Notes: generated by a model not told the origin, from the sequence alone. A DNA stretch of 64,000 nucleotides from Clostridia bacterium (GCA_017503785.1 JAFVSK010000011.1:29793-93792), one strand, 5' to 3'. Numbered from the stretch's first letter, positions 17,168 through 25,846 are shown. Numbers and translations are program-made.

Positions 17168-18781
17168 ATGAAAACTTGGAAACTGTGGTTAACGATCGGC
17201 ATTATCTGTTGTCTTTTGGTGAGCACCGTTGCTGTCGTGTATATCAACGGACGCGACACGCGCGCTCCTCTGCACTTAATCTTAAATGATGACAGCAGCT
17301 ACGGCGGATCCTTATCAAAAGAGCTGTACGGTGAGGGAGCACCCTTAAACGGAGAATATGACGTAACAAAATCCGACTATTACACCGTTAACAACGATTT
17401 TTACGAAATGACCTCCACGGAGGAGCGCGTGATCTTTCCGCACTTTTCCTCCTACCAGCAAACCATGCAGGACAGCAGTGGTTTAGCCTGCCTGTTGATG
17501 CTGTTGCACTATATGGGCGAGGATGTGAAAACCACCTACAGCGAGCTCGCTTTAGTCAAACGGTATGAAGAGGTAAACGGCACCACCGTGTACGGAAACG
17601 GCACCACGGCAGCCGGTTTGATCGCGTTGGTGAACGATTTAAATCTGGGCTACACGGCCGAGGACGTCGGCGTTGTTCCCGAATCAAAAAACGGCACGAA
17701 AACATTTCTCCAAAACTGCATTAAAGAAGGTAAGTTCGTTTTCGTGCGGTATCAGTCCCCTGTTGGCTACGGCTGGAAAATTGTCATTGGCTACGACACG
17801 TTAGGCACGGTTAAGAACACACGTACCGAGGAATACACGGATGCGTTCGGTGACGACGTGCTGATCTTTGCCGAACCATACGACGGCTTCGATCACCGCC
17901 AAGACGGCTACGTTACCGAGCGGGCACAGGATTTTCAGGTTTGGTGGCGCGATATGGCCGTTGATGGAACCGTTAACGAAATCTACAGCTACATGGTGGT
18001 TGATCCGCACCGTGAGATCACGTTTGATTATCAGCCTGTAGATGAAACCGTAAAGCAAAAGCTTTACAAGCTGCATCTGCCCTTGAATCCCGACGGCACC
18101 TACGGCGGAACCCGCGATTACGACAAATATGGCAGCATTACCAGCGGCAGAGGCTGGTGGAATCACACCGAATCGAATTATTATAAGATCAACGACTTTT
18201 ACAACATGGGCAGCAAGGGCTCCCGCGTAATGCTGAAGAATTACACCATTTTGCAGCAAACCATGCATTCCTCCTGCGGCATCTGCGCCGTGGGATCTAT
18301 ATTGAAGTATTACGGCACGGAGAAGGACTCCTACTACGACCTTGAAGTATCGTATTTGAACGAATACGAAGAGGTCAACCGCACGCAGGTAAAGGGCAAG
18401 GGCTCTACCGTGTTGAGTCATACTCTTGCATTGGCAAATCGGGGCTACACCGCAACACACAATTCCACCGCCAAAGGCACGACACCCACTCATACCACTT
18501 ACGAAAGCTATGCTGCGTTTATGCGGTCACAGCTGCTGGAGGGACGACCGGTGGCCGTATCCACCTTCCTCGGCAGCGGACATTTTATCGTCGTGATCGG
18601 TTTTGACGATATGGGTACCGACTATATCTATGACGACGTGATCGTCACGGCCGACCCTTGCGATTATTGGGACGGCTATCAAGACGGCTACAACGTATTC
18701 CCCGCCACCAAATTTTTCCGTCAACATACTAATTCAAAATATAACGCACTGCAAAACTATCTGGTCATTGACAAAAAATAA
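17168..18781 (+). CDS. Anchored tandem C39-like peptidase, first domain inactive
   Basis: A 537-residue protein with an N-terminal membrane anchor (about 5-25) and two homologous papain-like (peptidase C39-like) domains, roughly 75-285 and 345-537. The second has Cys370 in HSSCGICAVG and His472 in GSGHFIVVIGFD. At the matching places the first has Ser104 (QDSSGLACL) and Trp203 (GYGWKIVIGYD), so it should be catalytically dead. The start at 17168 has GGGTGAG; the gene follows the phosphodiesterase by 5 bases. It probably cleaves a peptide outside the membrane. The partner substrate is not visible here. Confidence 0.75.
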   Translation: MKTWKLWLTIGIICCLLVSTVAVVYINGRDTRAPLHLILNDDSSYGGSLSKELYGEGAPLNGEYDVTKSDYYTVNNDFYEMTSTEERVIFPHFSSYQQTMQDSSGLACLLMLLHYMGEDVKTTYSELALVKRYEEVNGTTVYGNGTTAAGLIALVNDLNLGYTAEDVGVVPESKNGTKTFLQNCIKEGKFVFVRYQSPVGYGWKIVIGYDTLGTVKNTRTEEYTDAFGDDVLIFAEPYDGFDHRQDGYVTERAQDFQVWWRDMAVDGTVNEIYSYMVVDPHREITFDYQPVDETVKQKLYKLHLPLNPDGTYGGTRDYDKYGSITSGRGWWNHTESNYYKINDFYNMGSKGSRVMLKNYTILQQTMHSSCGICAVGSILKYYGTEKDSYYDLEVSYLNEYEEVNRTQVKGKGSTVLSHTLALANRGYTATHNSTAKGTTPTHTTYESYAAFMRSQLLEGRPVAVSTFLGSGHFIVVIGFDDMGTDYIYDDVIVTADPCDYWDGYQDGYNVFPATKFFRQHTNSKYNALQNYLVIDKK

Positions 18782-18787
18782 GTGTGT

Positions 18788-18826
18788 TAAACCCCCGAAC
18801 GTTTTCACATTCGGGGGTTTCCTTTT
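18788..18826. terminator. Terminator of the PHP-C39 operon
   Basis: Stem AAACCCCCGAA with its complement, 10-base loop, then CCTTTTTCC on plus. It can also serve the converging DUF4097 gene. Confidence 0.8.
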
Positions 18827-18834
18827 TCCCAAAA

Positions 18835-19746
18835 TCAGTCTATGGTAATTGTAATATTGCCCGTGTCGGTGCTGACCTCACATTTGCCGCCGGTTACCGT
18901 TTGGGGAACCTTTATGCGGCCGGTATCGGTTTGAGTTATGAACACTTTGTCGCTCAGCAAGCTGCCTTTCACCTTGCCGGTATCGGTTTCTATGGAAAGC
19001 TCGGCAGCATCGCAGCGTTCAAATATTACGTCGCCCGTCGATCTCTTGACAGAAACCGTTTCCGCGGCAATAACGTCTTTCAAAAAGATATCGCCGGTAT
19101 CGCCGCTTGACAGAACACTTTTACAGGCAACATCGCGGAGTATCACTCTGCCTGTGGAAACGGAAAGGTCCAGTGCGCCGGCGGTGATATTTTCTACAAG
19201 GATATTCCCCGTGTCGGTTTTTATCTTCATCGCTTCGGAAGCAGAGGCATACACCTCAACGTCGCCCGTGCTCAAGGAAATATCAACCGTGTTGAAATCA
19301 AAATCCTTCGGTATTTCAATATCTCCGGTGCTTTCCTTAATGAAAAGCGATGCGTATTTCGTTTCGGGCAGATATACCGCTATCTTGGGGGCATCAAAGC
19401 GCAGCCCGATATATCCGATGAAGTCGCTTACCGATCTCTCATCCATCAATTCCACGGTGAGTGTGCCGTCTTTCACGGTGACCGTATGCGTTGCACGCGC
19501 TTCCTCACGGCACACCACGCGGCACGTTTCCTTTTCCGACAAGACAAACACAATGTCGGCGGTATCGGTATTCATAGAGATACCGTTAAATTCTTCGTGG
19601 ATTTCGTGGGTGTTGGTTTCGTAGGTAACCGTTGACAGCTTCATAAAATCCCAGTTCAGCGTTGCCATGACACTCGCAAAGAGGATGCTGCCAAGCAGCA
19701 CCAACGAAGCTGCAATAATCAGCCACACCGCTGTTTTTGTTTTCAT
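18835..19746 (-). CDS. DUF4097 beta-helix membrane-anchored protein
   Basis: A 303-residue protein with one N-terminal membrane helix (about 5-27) and then short repeats of the form STGDI/DTGNI (for example KESTGDIEIPK, KTDTGNILVE, SVKRSTGDVIFE) that make a right-handed beta-helix of the DUF4097 type. The start at 19746 has GGAAGGAGG and overlaps the stop of the DUF1700 gene by 4 bases. In this arrangement with PadR and DUF1700 it is thought to respond to envelope stress or antimicrobials, but the actual role is unproven. Confidence 0.85.
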   Translation of the reverse strand: MKTKTAVWLIIAASLVLLGSILFASVMATLNWDFMKLSTVTYETNTHEIHEEFNGISMNTDTADIVFVLSEKETCRVVCREEARATHTVTVKDGTLTVELMDERSVSDFIGYIGLRFDAPKIAVYLPETKYASLFIKESTGDIEIPKDFDFNTVDISLSTGDVEVYASASEAMKIKTDTGNILVENITAGALDLSVSTGRVILRDVACKSVLSSGDTGDIFLKDVIAAETVSVKRSTGDVIFERCDAAELSIETDTGKVKGSLLSDKVFITQTDTGRIKVPQTVTGGKCEVSTDTGNITITID

Positions 19747-20345
19747 TGCGCTTCCTCCTTCCCCATAAAGCAATGCTTGACCCATAGGGCCGCTTTCTTG
19801 GTGAGGATCACCATACCATCGGTTGCCGCCTTGCATCCGTAGAACACAAAAATAGACAGTCCCGCGCAAACCATTCCCGCAGCAAGCATTGCCAAACCCG
19901 AAGCACCGTTACCGCCTACGGTGAAAACGGCACCCGCCAACACCCCACCAACCGAACAGGCGGCCGGTGCCGCAAAAACGGCCCACAGGGCAATCACCAC
20001 CGCCCACAGCGAAACGTAAAGTGAGAGAATTACGGAAACAGCGGCAACACCCAAGGAAAGCCAGATCGGCGAGCCCAAGACCAAAAGCACGATCTCGCCT
20101 GCGCTCATCCGTCTTTTCGGTTTGATTTTTTCTTTCGCGATTTTCGTAAGCGGCGTTTCCGCAACCGCGTGTTCAACAATTTCTTGGACGGAACCCACTG
20201 CCGCAACCGCTTCCTCCTCGGAAAGGCCTTCCTCTTTTCGGTCCTCGATCATTTCGCTGTAAAACGTCACGCGTTCCGCCAGATCCTCCTGCGGCAATCC
20301 CGATAAGCCCTTGCGCAGCTGTGTAAGAAACTCTCGTTTATTCAT
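19743..20345 (-). CDS. DUF1700 membrane protein
   Basis: A 200-residue protein. The N-terminal cytoplasmic region (1-75) has the DUF1700 signature NKREFLTQLRKGLSGLPQED and EERVTFYSEMIEDRKEEGL-like spacing, followed by about four membrane helices. Starts at ATG 20345, with GGAGG 7 bases upstream; the ATG at 20351 touches that site. It overlaps padR at its 5' end and the DUF4097 gene at its 3' end, so the three are translationally coupled. Confidence 0.88.
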   Translation of the reverse strand: MNKREFLTQLRKGLSGLPQEDLAERVTFYSEMIEDRKEEGLSEEEAVAAVGSVQEIVEHAVAETPLTKIAKEKIKPKRRMSAGEIVLLVLGSPIWLSLGVAAVSVILSLYVSLWAVVIALWAVFAAPAACSVGGVLAGAVFTVGGNGASGLAMLAAGMVCAGLSIFVFYGCKAATDGMVILTKKAALWVKHCFMGKEEAQ

Positions 20346-20655
20346 TGCCATCCTCCTTGGTTACAAATCGGTATATGGATACGATCTCTTGCCATTCCGC
20401 CTTGAACTCTTCAATGCGCTTGTGGCCTTCGTCGGTAATGCGGTAATACTTTCGGAGGCGGCCGCCGTGCTCTGCCGTGCGAACCGTCAGCATATCGGCC
20501 GCTTCCAAACGCTTCAGAATGGTATATAAGGTTGATTCGGAAAGCTCAATATACGGCTTCATATCTTTGATGATCTTATAGCCATACGAGTCTTCGCTTT
20601 TGATCGCGGCTAAAACGCAAACGTCTAAAAGCCCTCGCTTCAACTGAATATCCAT
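20338..20655 (-). CDS. PadR-family transcriptional regulator
   Basis: A 105-residue winged-helix repressor: LKRGLLDVCVLAAIKSEDSYGY is the typical PadR start, LSESTLYTILKRLEAADML the recognition helix, and GGRLRKYYRITDEGHKRI the wing. The short C-terminal helix mediates dimerisation. It heads the padR-DUF1700-DUF4097 operon. Its promoter overlaps a 9 bp inverted repeat, consistent with autorepression as known for PadR/LmrR-type proteins. Confidence 0.93.
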   Translation of the reverse strand: MDIQLKRGLLDVCVLAAIKSEDSYGYKIIKDMKPYIELSESTLYTILKRLEAADMLTVRTAEHGGRLRKYYRITDEGHKRIEEFKAEWQEIVSIYRFVTKEDGNE

Positions 20656-20670
20656 ATAATACCTCCCTTT

Positions 20671-20708
20671 ACATAATACATCGTATCACGAGGTATTATG
20701 TTTGTCAA
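20671..20708 (-). promoter_or_regulatory. padR promoter with inverted-repeat operator
   Basis: Minus strand: -35 TTGACA (20703-20708), 17 bp spacer, -10 TACGAT (20680-20685). Perfect inverted repeat ACATAATAC (20671-20679) and GTATTATGT (20693-20701) with 13 bases between, flanking the -10. Confidence 0.75.
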
Positions 20709-20719
20709 TATCCTCACAA

Positions 20720-20761
20720 AATAAAGCGGTGCTGAAAGCCATGGCTTTCAGCACCGCTTTG
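20720..20761 (-). terminator. Terminator downstream of tRNA-Arg
   Basis: A perfect 38 bp palindrome (20723-20760; arms AAAGCGGTGCTGAAAGCCA and its complement), followed by TATTTTG on the minus strand. It also lies upstream of padR. Confidence 0.7.
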
Positions 20762-20762
20762 G

Positions 20763-20837
20763 CGCGCCCAAAGGAATTCGAATCCCCGACCTTCCGCTTA
20801 GGAGGCGGACGCTCTATCCAACTGAGCTATGGGCGCT
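20763..20837 (-). tRNA. tRNA-Arg (anticodon CCT)
   Basis: Minus strand reads GCGCCCA-TA-GCTC...GAGC-G-TCCGC-CTCCTAA-GCGGA, then variable loop AGGTC, T-arm GGGGA-TTCGAAT-TCCTT and acceptor TGGGCGC. The 7 bp acceptor, D, anticodon and T stems all pair. The anticodon CCT reads AGG. CCA is not encoded. Confidence 0.96.
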
Positions 20838-20886
20838 TATACGATACACGTCAAACAGAGAATCCTCCGTGTTGCCGTGTTGTTTT

Positions 20887-20915
20887 ATTATATCTCACGC
20901 AAGTGCGGTTGTCAA
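20887..20915 (-). promoter_or_regulatory. Consensus promoter of tRNA-Arg
   Basis: Minus strand: TTGACA, 17 bp, TATAAT, a perfect consensus promoter, 50 bases upstream of the tRNA. Confidence 0.85.
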
Positions 20916-20960
20916 CGATTGGCGCTCCAAATACTTCCTCACACTTTTTTCGACAAGAGG

Positions 20961-20989
20961 TTGTTTTTTTCGCAAAAAGGGTGTATACT
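20961..20989 (+). promoter_or_regulatory. Promoter of the DUF3048 lipoprotein gene
   Basis: -35 TTGTTT, 17 bp spacer, -10 TATACT. Confidence 0.65.
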
Positions 20990-21025
20990 GGAACAAGTAA
21001 TCTTTCAAAAAGGGGTCCTACATAT

Positions 21026-22072
21026 ATGAAACGTATCGTTTCGGTTCTTTTGGTACTGGCCATGGTCCTGTGCATGAGCGCTTGCGGCGCCGGTGGCAAC
21101 ACCACAACCACCACCACGGGCGGCAGCACCACAACCACCACGGCCAAGGTCGATACCACGCTGAACGCACTCACCGGCGAAAACGACATGACCGGCACGT
21201 CTAACCGTCCGGTTGCCATCATGGTAACTAACGAGCCGGGCATTATCGGCAATCAATACGGCATTGATAAAGCCGATTTTTACATGGAAACCGAGGCCGA
21301 AGGCTCTGTGCCGCGCATGATGGCCGTGTTTGCCAGCGCCAACCGTATTCCCGCCAAGCTCGGTCCCATCCGCAGCGGCCGCACGCCCTTTATTGCCACG
21401 GCCAACTCTTTGGGTGCCGTGTACGTGTATTCGGGTGCCACCTCGTACGTTTTGGACGTGATCAAAAACACCAAAAACTTTAATGCGATCACCAATACCG
21501 ATAAAACCACGCTGTGGCGCGATGCGTATTTGTCGTCGCACGCCAACGTGAGCTGGAACAACCTCATCACCGGCGGTGAGCAGATCGCTGCAAAAATGCA
21601 AAAGAGCGGCATTTCCGATCAAGCCGTTAAAACCGTGCCCTTTACCTTTGGCGAAAAGGCGGGCGACACGGTGGCCAACACGGTGCAGCTGAAATCCACG
21701 GCCAGCACCAACGTTACCTTTATTTACGATGCCGCTACCGGTCTGTACGGTAAAAACAACGGTAAAGCGGCTTCCTGCAAGCCCCAGAAATCGCTGGAGG
21801 GCAACCAAATCAAGGTGTCCAACGTGCTCATCCTGCACGCCGAGAAATACGTTGAGCATAAGGACAACCGCTACACCTGGTACAACTTCCGCGAGGGCGA
21901 AGGCACCGGCTACTTGGTATCGAACGGCACTGCCCGCCAGATCAAGTTCAACCGCACCGCCGAGAGCTTGTCTGTCACCGAGATGGACGGCTCCCCCGCC
22001 GTGTTTGCCACCGGTAAGACCTACATGTTCTTAACCGATAAGACGTTGGCTTCCGATCTTTCCTTCTCGTAA
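21026..22072 (+). CDS. DUF3048 (YerB-like) lipoprotein
   Basis: A 348-residue lipoprotein. The signal peptide ends in the lipobox LCMSAC, with the lipidated Cys near residue 19, followed by a Thr-rich tether (NTTTTTTGGSTTTTTAK). The rest is DUF3048, with the family marks RPVAIMVTNEP, GSVPRMMAVF, KLGPIRSGRTPFI and a C-terminal domain with YTWYNFREGEGTGYLV. The start at 21026 has AAAGGGG. Relatives such as B. subtilis YerB have no firmly known function. It is monocistronic with its own terminator. Confidence 0.9.
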   Translation: MKRIVSVLLVLAMVLCMSACGAGGNTTTTTTGGSTTTTTAKVDTTLNALTGENDMTGTSNRPVAIMVTNEPGIIGNQYGIDKADFYMETEAEGSVPRMMAVFASANRIPAKLGPIRSGRTPFIATANSLGAVYVYSGATSYVLDVIKNTKNFNAITNTDKTTLWRDAYLSSHANVSWNNLITGGEQIAAKMQKSGISDQAVKTVPFTFGEKAGDTVANTVQLKSTASTNVTFIYDAATGLYGKNNGKAASCKPQKSLEGNQIKVSNVLILHAEKYVEHKDNRYTWYNFREGEGTGYLVSNGTARQIKFNRTAESLSVTEMDGSPAVFATGKTYMFLTDKTLASDLSFS

Positions 22073-22075
22073 TAA

Positions 22076-22112
22076 AAAAACGAACCGCCGCGGTAACGCG
22101 GCGGTTTTTTGT
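22076..22112. terminator. Bidirectional terminator
   Basis: Stem AACCGCCGCG with its complement and loop GTAA, T-run on plus, A-run before it for the minus strand. Serves the DUF3048 gene and the converging mnmG operon. Confidence 0.85.
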
Positions 22113-22912
22113 TAGCGAATAATGCCGTAGCCTTCATGAAATTCAAGCCCTGCCAGCGCATGCTCCTTCACCTTGCGTGCCAAGCTGGTGGTGGCTTCTT
22201 TTTCTGCCACGGTTTCACGGGTGGTCGGACGGCCCAGCACGTAGTTGAGCGTTTCGTCCGACGGTTTTTCCAACACAACGTGAAACAACTGTTGAAACTT
22301 TAAAATGTTACTTTCGGGTTTAAGCATGGTTTTTAACACGCTGTCCAGCAGCCACGAATCGCAAGTCATTTCGCAATAATCAAATTCGGGAAAATACGTG
22401 GTAAAAAACGTTTTTGCCTGTGAAAGCGCTGCCGCGCAATCCTCGGCCGTGAGCGACGGTGCCCGCGGAATGTGCACCTCGATGATAGGCGCACCCTTCG
22501 GCAAACCGTGCTGCGGCAGGTCATGTTCCTCCTCGCCCATGCAGAAGTTCAAGCGCCCCAAGCGGAACAGCTTCATCGTCATGGTTTTTTTCACCCACCA
22601 CAGATCGGTTAGGCACAGCTTGCCGCTGCGGCGAGTGCGGGACTTCGTCCACAACACCAGCTCCTGCAGCGTGGCATACAAAATGGAGGCATCAATGCCC
22701 TTTTCCTCGTAGCGCCGCTTCAGCTCCTCGCAGCAATACAGATAGGCCAACAGGTTTTTGGCACCGTCCTGCTCCTCGTAGGTTTCGGCGGTGGTGGCGG
22801 CATCAATGTCGACGGTATCCAAATACGCGTAAAATTCGTTGTCGTATTCCGCCGGAAATTCCAGCTTGCGATACCACTGTTCAATGGTGGCGCGCACGAT
22901 CGGCATCATCAT
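22112..22912 (-). CDS. Acyltransferase-like protein (NAT_N plus GNAT_C type)
   Basis: A 266-residue cytoplasmic protein. The N-terminal half is alpha-helical and the C-terminal half (about 130-235) looks like a GNAT-type fold, with IIEVHIPRAPSLTAEDCAAAL and ESNILKFQQLFHVV. It resembles a Firmicute family described with N-acyltransferase N-terminal and GNAT-like C-terminal domains; I cannot confirm this without a profile search. The start has three ATG codons in a row after GGGGGAG; the first is used. It is last in the mnmG-rsmG-DUF896 operon, 16 bases after DUF896. Confidence 0.6.
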   Translation of the reverse strand: MMMPIVRATIEQWYRKLEFPAEYDNEFYAYLDTVDIDAATTAETYEEQDGAKNLLAYLYCCEELKRRYEEKGIDASILYATLQELVLWTKSRTRRSGKLCLTDLWWVKKTMTMKLFRLGRLNFCMGEEEHDLPQHGLPKGAPIIEVHIPRAPSLTAEDCAAALSQAKTFFTTYFPEFDYCEMTCDSWLLDSVLKTMLKPESNILKFQQLFHVVLEKPSDETLNYVLGRPTTRETVAEKEATTSLARKVKEHALAGLEFHEGYGIIR

Positions 22913-22928
22913 AAAAGCTCTCCCCCAT

Positions 22929-23147
22929 TTACTGCAGAGTCTTGCTTCCCTTCGGCTTTAACGGCCGCACGGTGCCGTCGGGTTCGGCAATGGACACGTT
23001 GTTTAACGTGGCCGTCATATCCGCACGGATGGCCGCCAAATAGGCCGCGCGCAGCTGCTGGCGTTCCTCTTGTTCGGCAGCAGTCAGCTCCCGTTCGCGA
23101 GAAAGGCGAGTCAGTTCGCTGATACGTTCCAGTTGCTTCTTATCCAT
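22929..23147 (-). CDS. DUF896 (YnzC-like) small protein
   Basis: A 72-residue protein whose N-terminal helices LERISELTRLSRERELTAAE and EERQQLRAAYLAAIR are the standard DUF896 signature. In B. subtilis the relative YnzC lies in the SOS-regulated yneA operon; no LexA-like site is seen here. It lies 10 bases after rsmG. The molecular role is unknown. The start is ATG 23147 with GGAG upstream. Confidence 0.9.
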   Translation of the reverse strand: MDKKQLERISELTRLSRERELTAAEQEERQQLRAAYLAAIRADMTATLNNVSIAEPDGTVRPLKPKGSKTLQ

Positions 23148-23157
23148 ACTACGCTCC

Positions 23158-23889
23158 TTACAGCGGTACTTTGGCGATCTTCGCCGAGGCACGTGGGTAG
23201 GCAGACGGTGTCTGCTTGGTTTTTTCAAATACGAAAATGCGGCGTTCCTGCTGCTCCAGCCCCTCTCGCGGCGTTTTGGGGAGCAACAGCTTGTGCACGT
23301 CGGCGGTTTTGCCGCCCAATTTGGTAAGTGCCGCAGCGGAGGCACGGTGTTCGTCATCGCTGTCGGGGCCTTTGAGGGCCACAAAGCGGCCCCCCACTTT
23401 TACAAACGGCAGGCAATATTCCAACAGCACCGGCAACCCTGCGACGGCGCGGGCCGTGGCAACGTCAAATTGCTCGCGGAGCTCCGGCTTGCGGCCTCCC
23501 TCCTCGGCACGGGCGTGGATGCGCTGCACGGGAATGTCCAGTTCGCGGCACACCTCTTCCAAAAAGATAAGACGTTTATTCAAACTATCCAATAGTGTGA
23601 GGCGAATATCCGGCCGCACAATAGCAAACGGAATACCGGGAAAGCCGGCACCCGTTCCCACGTCGATCACCGATAAGCCTTGCTTTTCGGGCAACAGCGG
23701 AACAGCCGCCACGCTATCGGCAAAATGCTTTACGGTAATGCCCAGCGGATCGGTGATGGCAGTAAGATTCATTTTTTGGTTCCACTCCACCAGCAAAGCG
23801 GCATAACGTTCAAATTTATCAAGCGCTGCGGCATTCAAAGCCACACCGTAGTCGGCGGCGAGCTCACACAACAGATCGCGATTGATCAT
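23158..23889 (-). CDS. rsmG: 16S rRNA (guanine-527-N7) methyltransferase
   Basis: A 243-residue class I SAM-dependent methyltransferase modifying G527 of 16S rRNA. SAM motif I is VIDVGTGAGFPGIPFAI; other family marks are NLTAITDP, the catalytic-region VATARAVAGLP and KGPDSDDE. The start at ATG 23889 overlaps the mnmG stop by 4 bases (ATGA), the classic gidA-gidB coupling. Confidence 0.97.
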   Translation of the reverse strand: MINRDLLCELAADYGVALNAAALDKFERYAALLVEWNQKMNLTAITDPLGITVKHFADSVAAVPLLPEKQGLSVIDVGTGAGFPGIPFAIVRPDIRLTLLDSLNKRLIFLEEVCRELDIPVQRIHARAEEGGRKPELREQFDVATARAVAGLPVLLEYCLPFVKVGGRFVALKGPDSDDEHRASAAALTKLGGKTADVHKLLLPKTPREGLEQQERRIFVFEKTKQTPSAYPRASAKIAKVPL

Positions 23890-25763
23890 TCTGCCTCTCC
23901 TCCCCGGCTTGCCAGCCAAATGATAAGCACCGACACATCGGCAGGGCTGACACCGCTGATGCGCGATGCTTGCCCGATGCTGCGCGGACGAATACGCTGC
24001 AGCTTTTCCTGCGCTTCCAAGCGCAAGCCGACAATGGTGGTGAAATCCACGTCGGCAGGCAGTAACCGATTTTCCAAGCGGCGCATTTCCTCAATATCTG
24101 CCAGCTGGCGACGCACGTAGCCCTCGTATTTCACCTCGACCTCCACCTGCTCGCGCACCAGCGGATCCAAATTAGGATCGGTGGCGCCAAGTGTTTCCAG
24201 CGTGGCGTAGGTGATTTGCGGACGGCGCAGCAGATCCTCCAAACGAATACCGGTAACCACCGGCGTGGTGCCGCTTGCCTTCAGCACGGCGTTTACCTCC
24301 GCCGTTGGCGACAGCACGGTATCGTGCAGGCGAGCGCGTTCCGCTTGTTTTTGCTCCTGACGACGGCAATAGCGTTCCCAACGGCCATCGTCCACCAAGC
24401 CGACCTCACGGCCGATGGGTGTCAGGCGTTCATCGGCGTTATCCTGCCGCAGCACCAAGCGGTACTCCGAGCGCGAGGTCATCATGCGGTAAGGATCCAT
24501 GCAGCCTTTGGTAACCAGATCGTCAATTAAGGTACCGATATAGCCCGAAGCGCGGTCGAGCACCATGGGCTCTTGCCCGCGAACACGGCGTACGGCGTTG
24601 ATACCGGCCACCAAGCCCTGTGCAGCGGCTTCCTCGTAGCCGGAGCTGCCGTTAAACTGGCCGGCGCCGAACAAGCCGGGCAGCTCTTTAAATTCCAACG
24701 AAGCCGTCAGCTGTGTTGGGTCACAGCAATCGTATTCAATGGCGTAGGCAGGGCGCATAACGCTCACCTGCTCCAAACCGGGAATGGTGTGCAAGAATTT
24801 AAGCTGCACGTCTACCGGCAGCGACGAGGACAGTCCCTGCAAATACATTTCATCGGTGTTGAGACCGCACGGTTCAATAAACACCTGATGGCGTTCCTTT
24901 TCGGCAAACCGCACGATCTTATCTTCAATGCTGGGACAATACCGCGGGCCGACACCGTGGATCTTACCGCCGTACAGCGGTGAACGGTGCAGGTTTTCCA
25001 AAATGACCTGTTTGGTGGCCGCAGTGGTCCACGTAATATGACAATCCACTTGATTTTTCAACACACCGCCCGTTTCAAACGAAAACGGCACCACCGGCTC
25101 ATCGCCCGGCTGGCGTTCGGTTTTGGAAAAATCAATGCTGGAACGCAGCACACGTGCGGGCGTGCCCGTTTTAAAGCGGCGCAGCGACATGCCCAGCTTT
25201 ACCAACGAGTCGGTCAGTTCCGAAGCGGGAAACAAACCGTCGGGGCCGCCGTCGTATGACACATCGCCAATAAAGATCTTTCCCTGCAGGTACGTGCCGG
25301 TAGCAAGGATCACCGTATCGACAACGTATTCCTCCTCCAAACGGGTGGTGAGCAGCCAGCGGCCGTCTTGCGGTTCGGCTGCCACAATTTCAGCTTGGCG
25401 CAGGTCTAATCCCGGTGTGGTTTCCAGCACCTTTTTCATGTAGGCGCCGTATACGCGGCGGTCGATCTGAGCGCGCAAGGAATGTACCGCCGGACCTTTG
25501 CCGCGGTTGAGCATGCGCGACTGTAAAAACGTGGCATCTGCCGCCTTACCCATTTCGCCGCCGAGTGCATCGATCTCGCGTACCAAATGCCCTTTAGCCG
25601 TGCCACCGATCGACGGGTTGCACGGCATATTGCCCACGGCATCCAGATTGATGGTAAAGATCACCGTGGAGGCACCCAGTCGTGCAGCAGCCAAAGCTGC
25701 TTCAATACCGGCGTGGCCTGCACCAATGACCGCTACCTGATAGTCTCCTGCGCGAAATTTCAT
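23886..25763 (-). CDS. mnmG: tRNA U34 carboxymethylaminomethyl-modifying enzyme MnmG
   Basis: A 625-residue FAD protein that, with MnmE, installs the carboxymethylaminomethyl group on U34 of certain tRNAs. The FAD-binding start is VAVIGAGHAGIEAALAAARLG; other marks are NPSIGGTAKGHLVREIDALGG, TGTPARV and GQFNGSSGYEEAAAQG. The start at 25763 is preferred to 25769 because AAGGA lies 9 bases from it and only 3 from the other. It heads the operon mnmG-rsmG-DUF896-acyltransferase. Its partner mnmE is 16 kb away after gyrA. Confidence 0.98.
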   Translation of the reverse strand: MKFRAGDYQVAVIGAGHAGIEAALAAARLGASTVIFTINLDAVGNMPCNPSIGGTAKGHLVREIDALGGEMGKAADATFLQSRMLNRGKGPAVHSLRAQIDRRVYGAYMKKVLETTPGLDLRQAEIVAAEPQDGRWLLTTRLEEEYVVDTVILATGTYLQGKIFIGDVSYDGGPDGLFPASELTDSLVKLGMSLRRFKTGTPARVLRSSIDFSKTERQPGDEPVVPFSFETGGVLKNQVDCHITWTTAATKQVILENLHRSPLYGGKIHGVGPRYCPSIEDKIVRFAEKERHQVFIEPCGLNTDEMYLQGLSSSLPVDVQLKFLHTIPGLEQVSVMRPAYAIEYDCCDPTQLTASLEFKELPGLFGAGQFNGSSGYEEAAAQGLVAGINAVRRVRGQEPMVLDRASGYIGTLIDDLVTKGCMDPYRMMTSRSEYRLVLRQDNADERLTPIGREVGLVDDGRWERYCRRQEQKQAERARLHDTVLSPTAEVNAVLKASGTTPVVTGIRLEDLLRRPQITYATLETLGATDPNLDPLVREQVEVEVKYEGYVRRQLADIEEMRRLENRLLPADVDFTTIVGLRLEAQEKLQRIRPRSIGQASRISGVSPADVSVLIIWLASRGGEAE

Positions 25764-25796
25764 ACTCATTGATCCTTTTTACTCAAATATAGGCTT

Positions 25797-25825
25797 ATTA
25801 TACAGCGTTCCGCACTATCTCGCAA
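25797..25825 (-). promoter_or_regulatory. Promoter of the mnmG operon
   Basis: Minus strand: -35 TTGCGA, 17 bp spacer, -10 TATAAT. Confidence 0.75.
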
Positions 25826-25846
25826 CCGTTTTTTCAAAACATTTTG

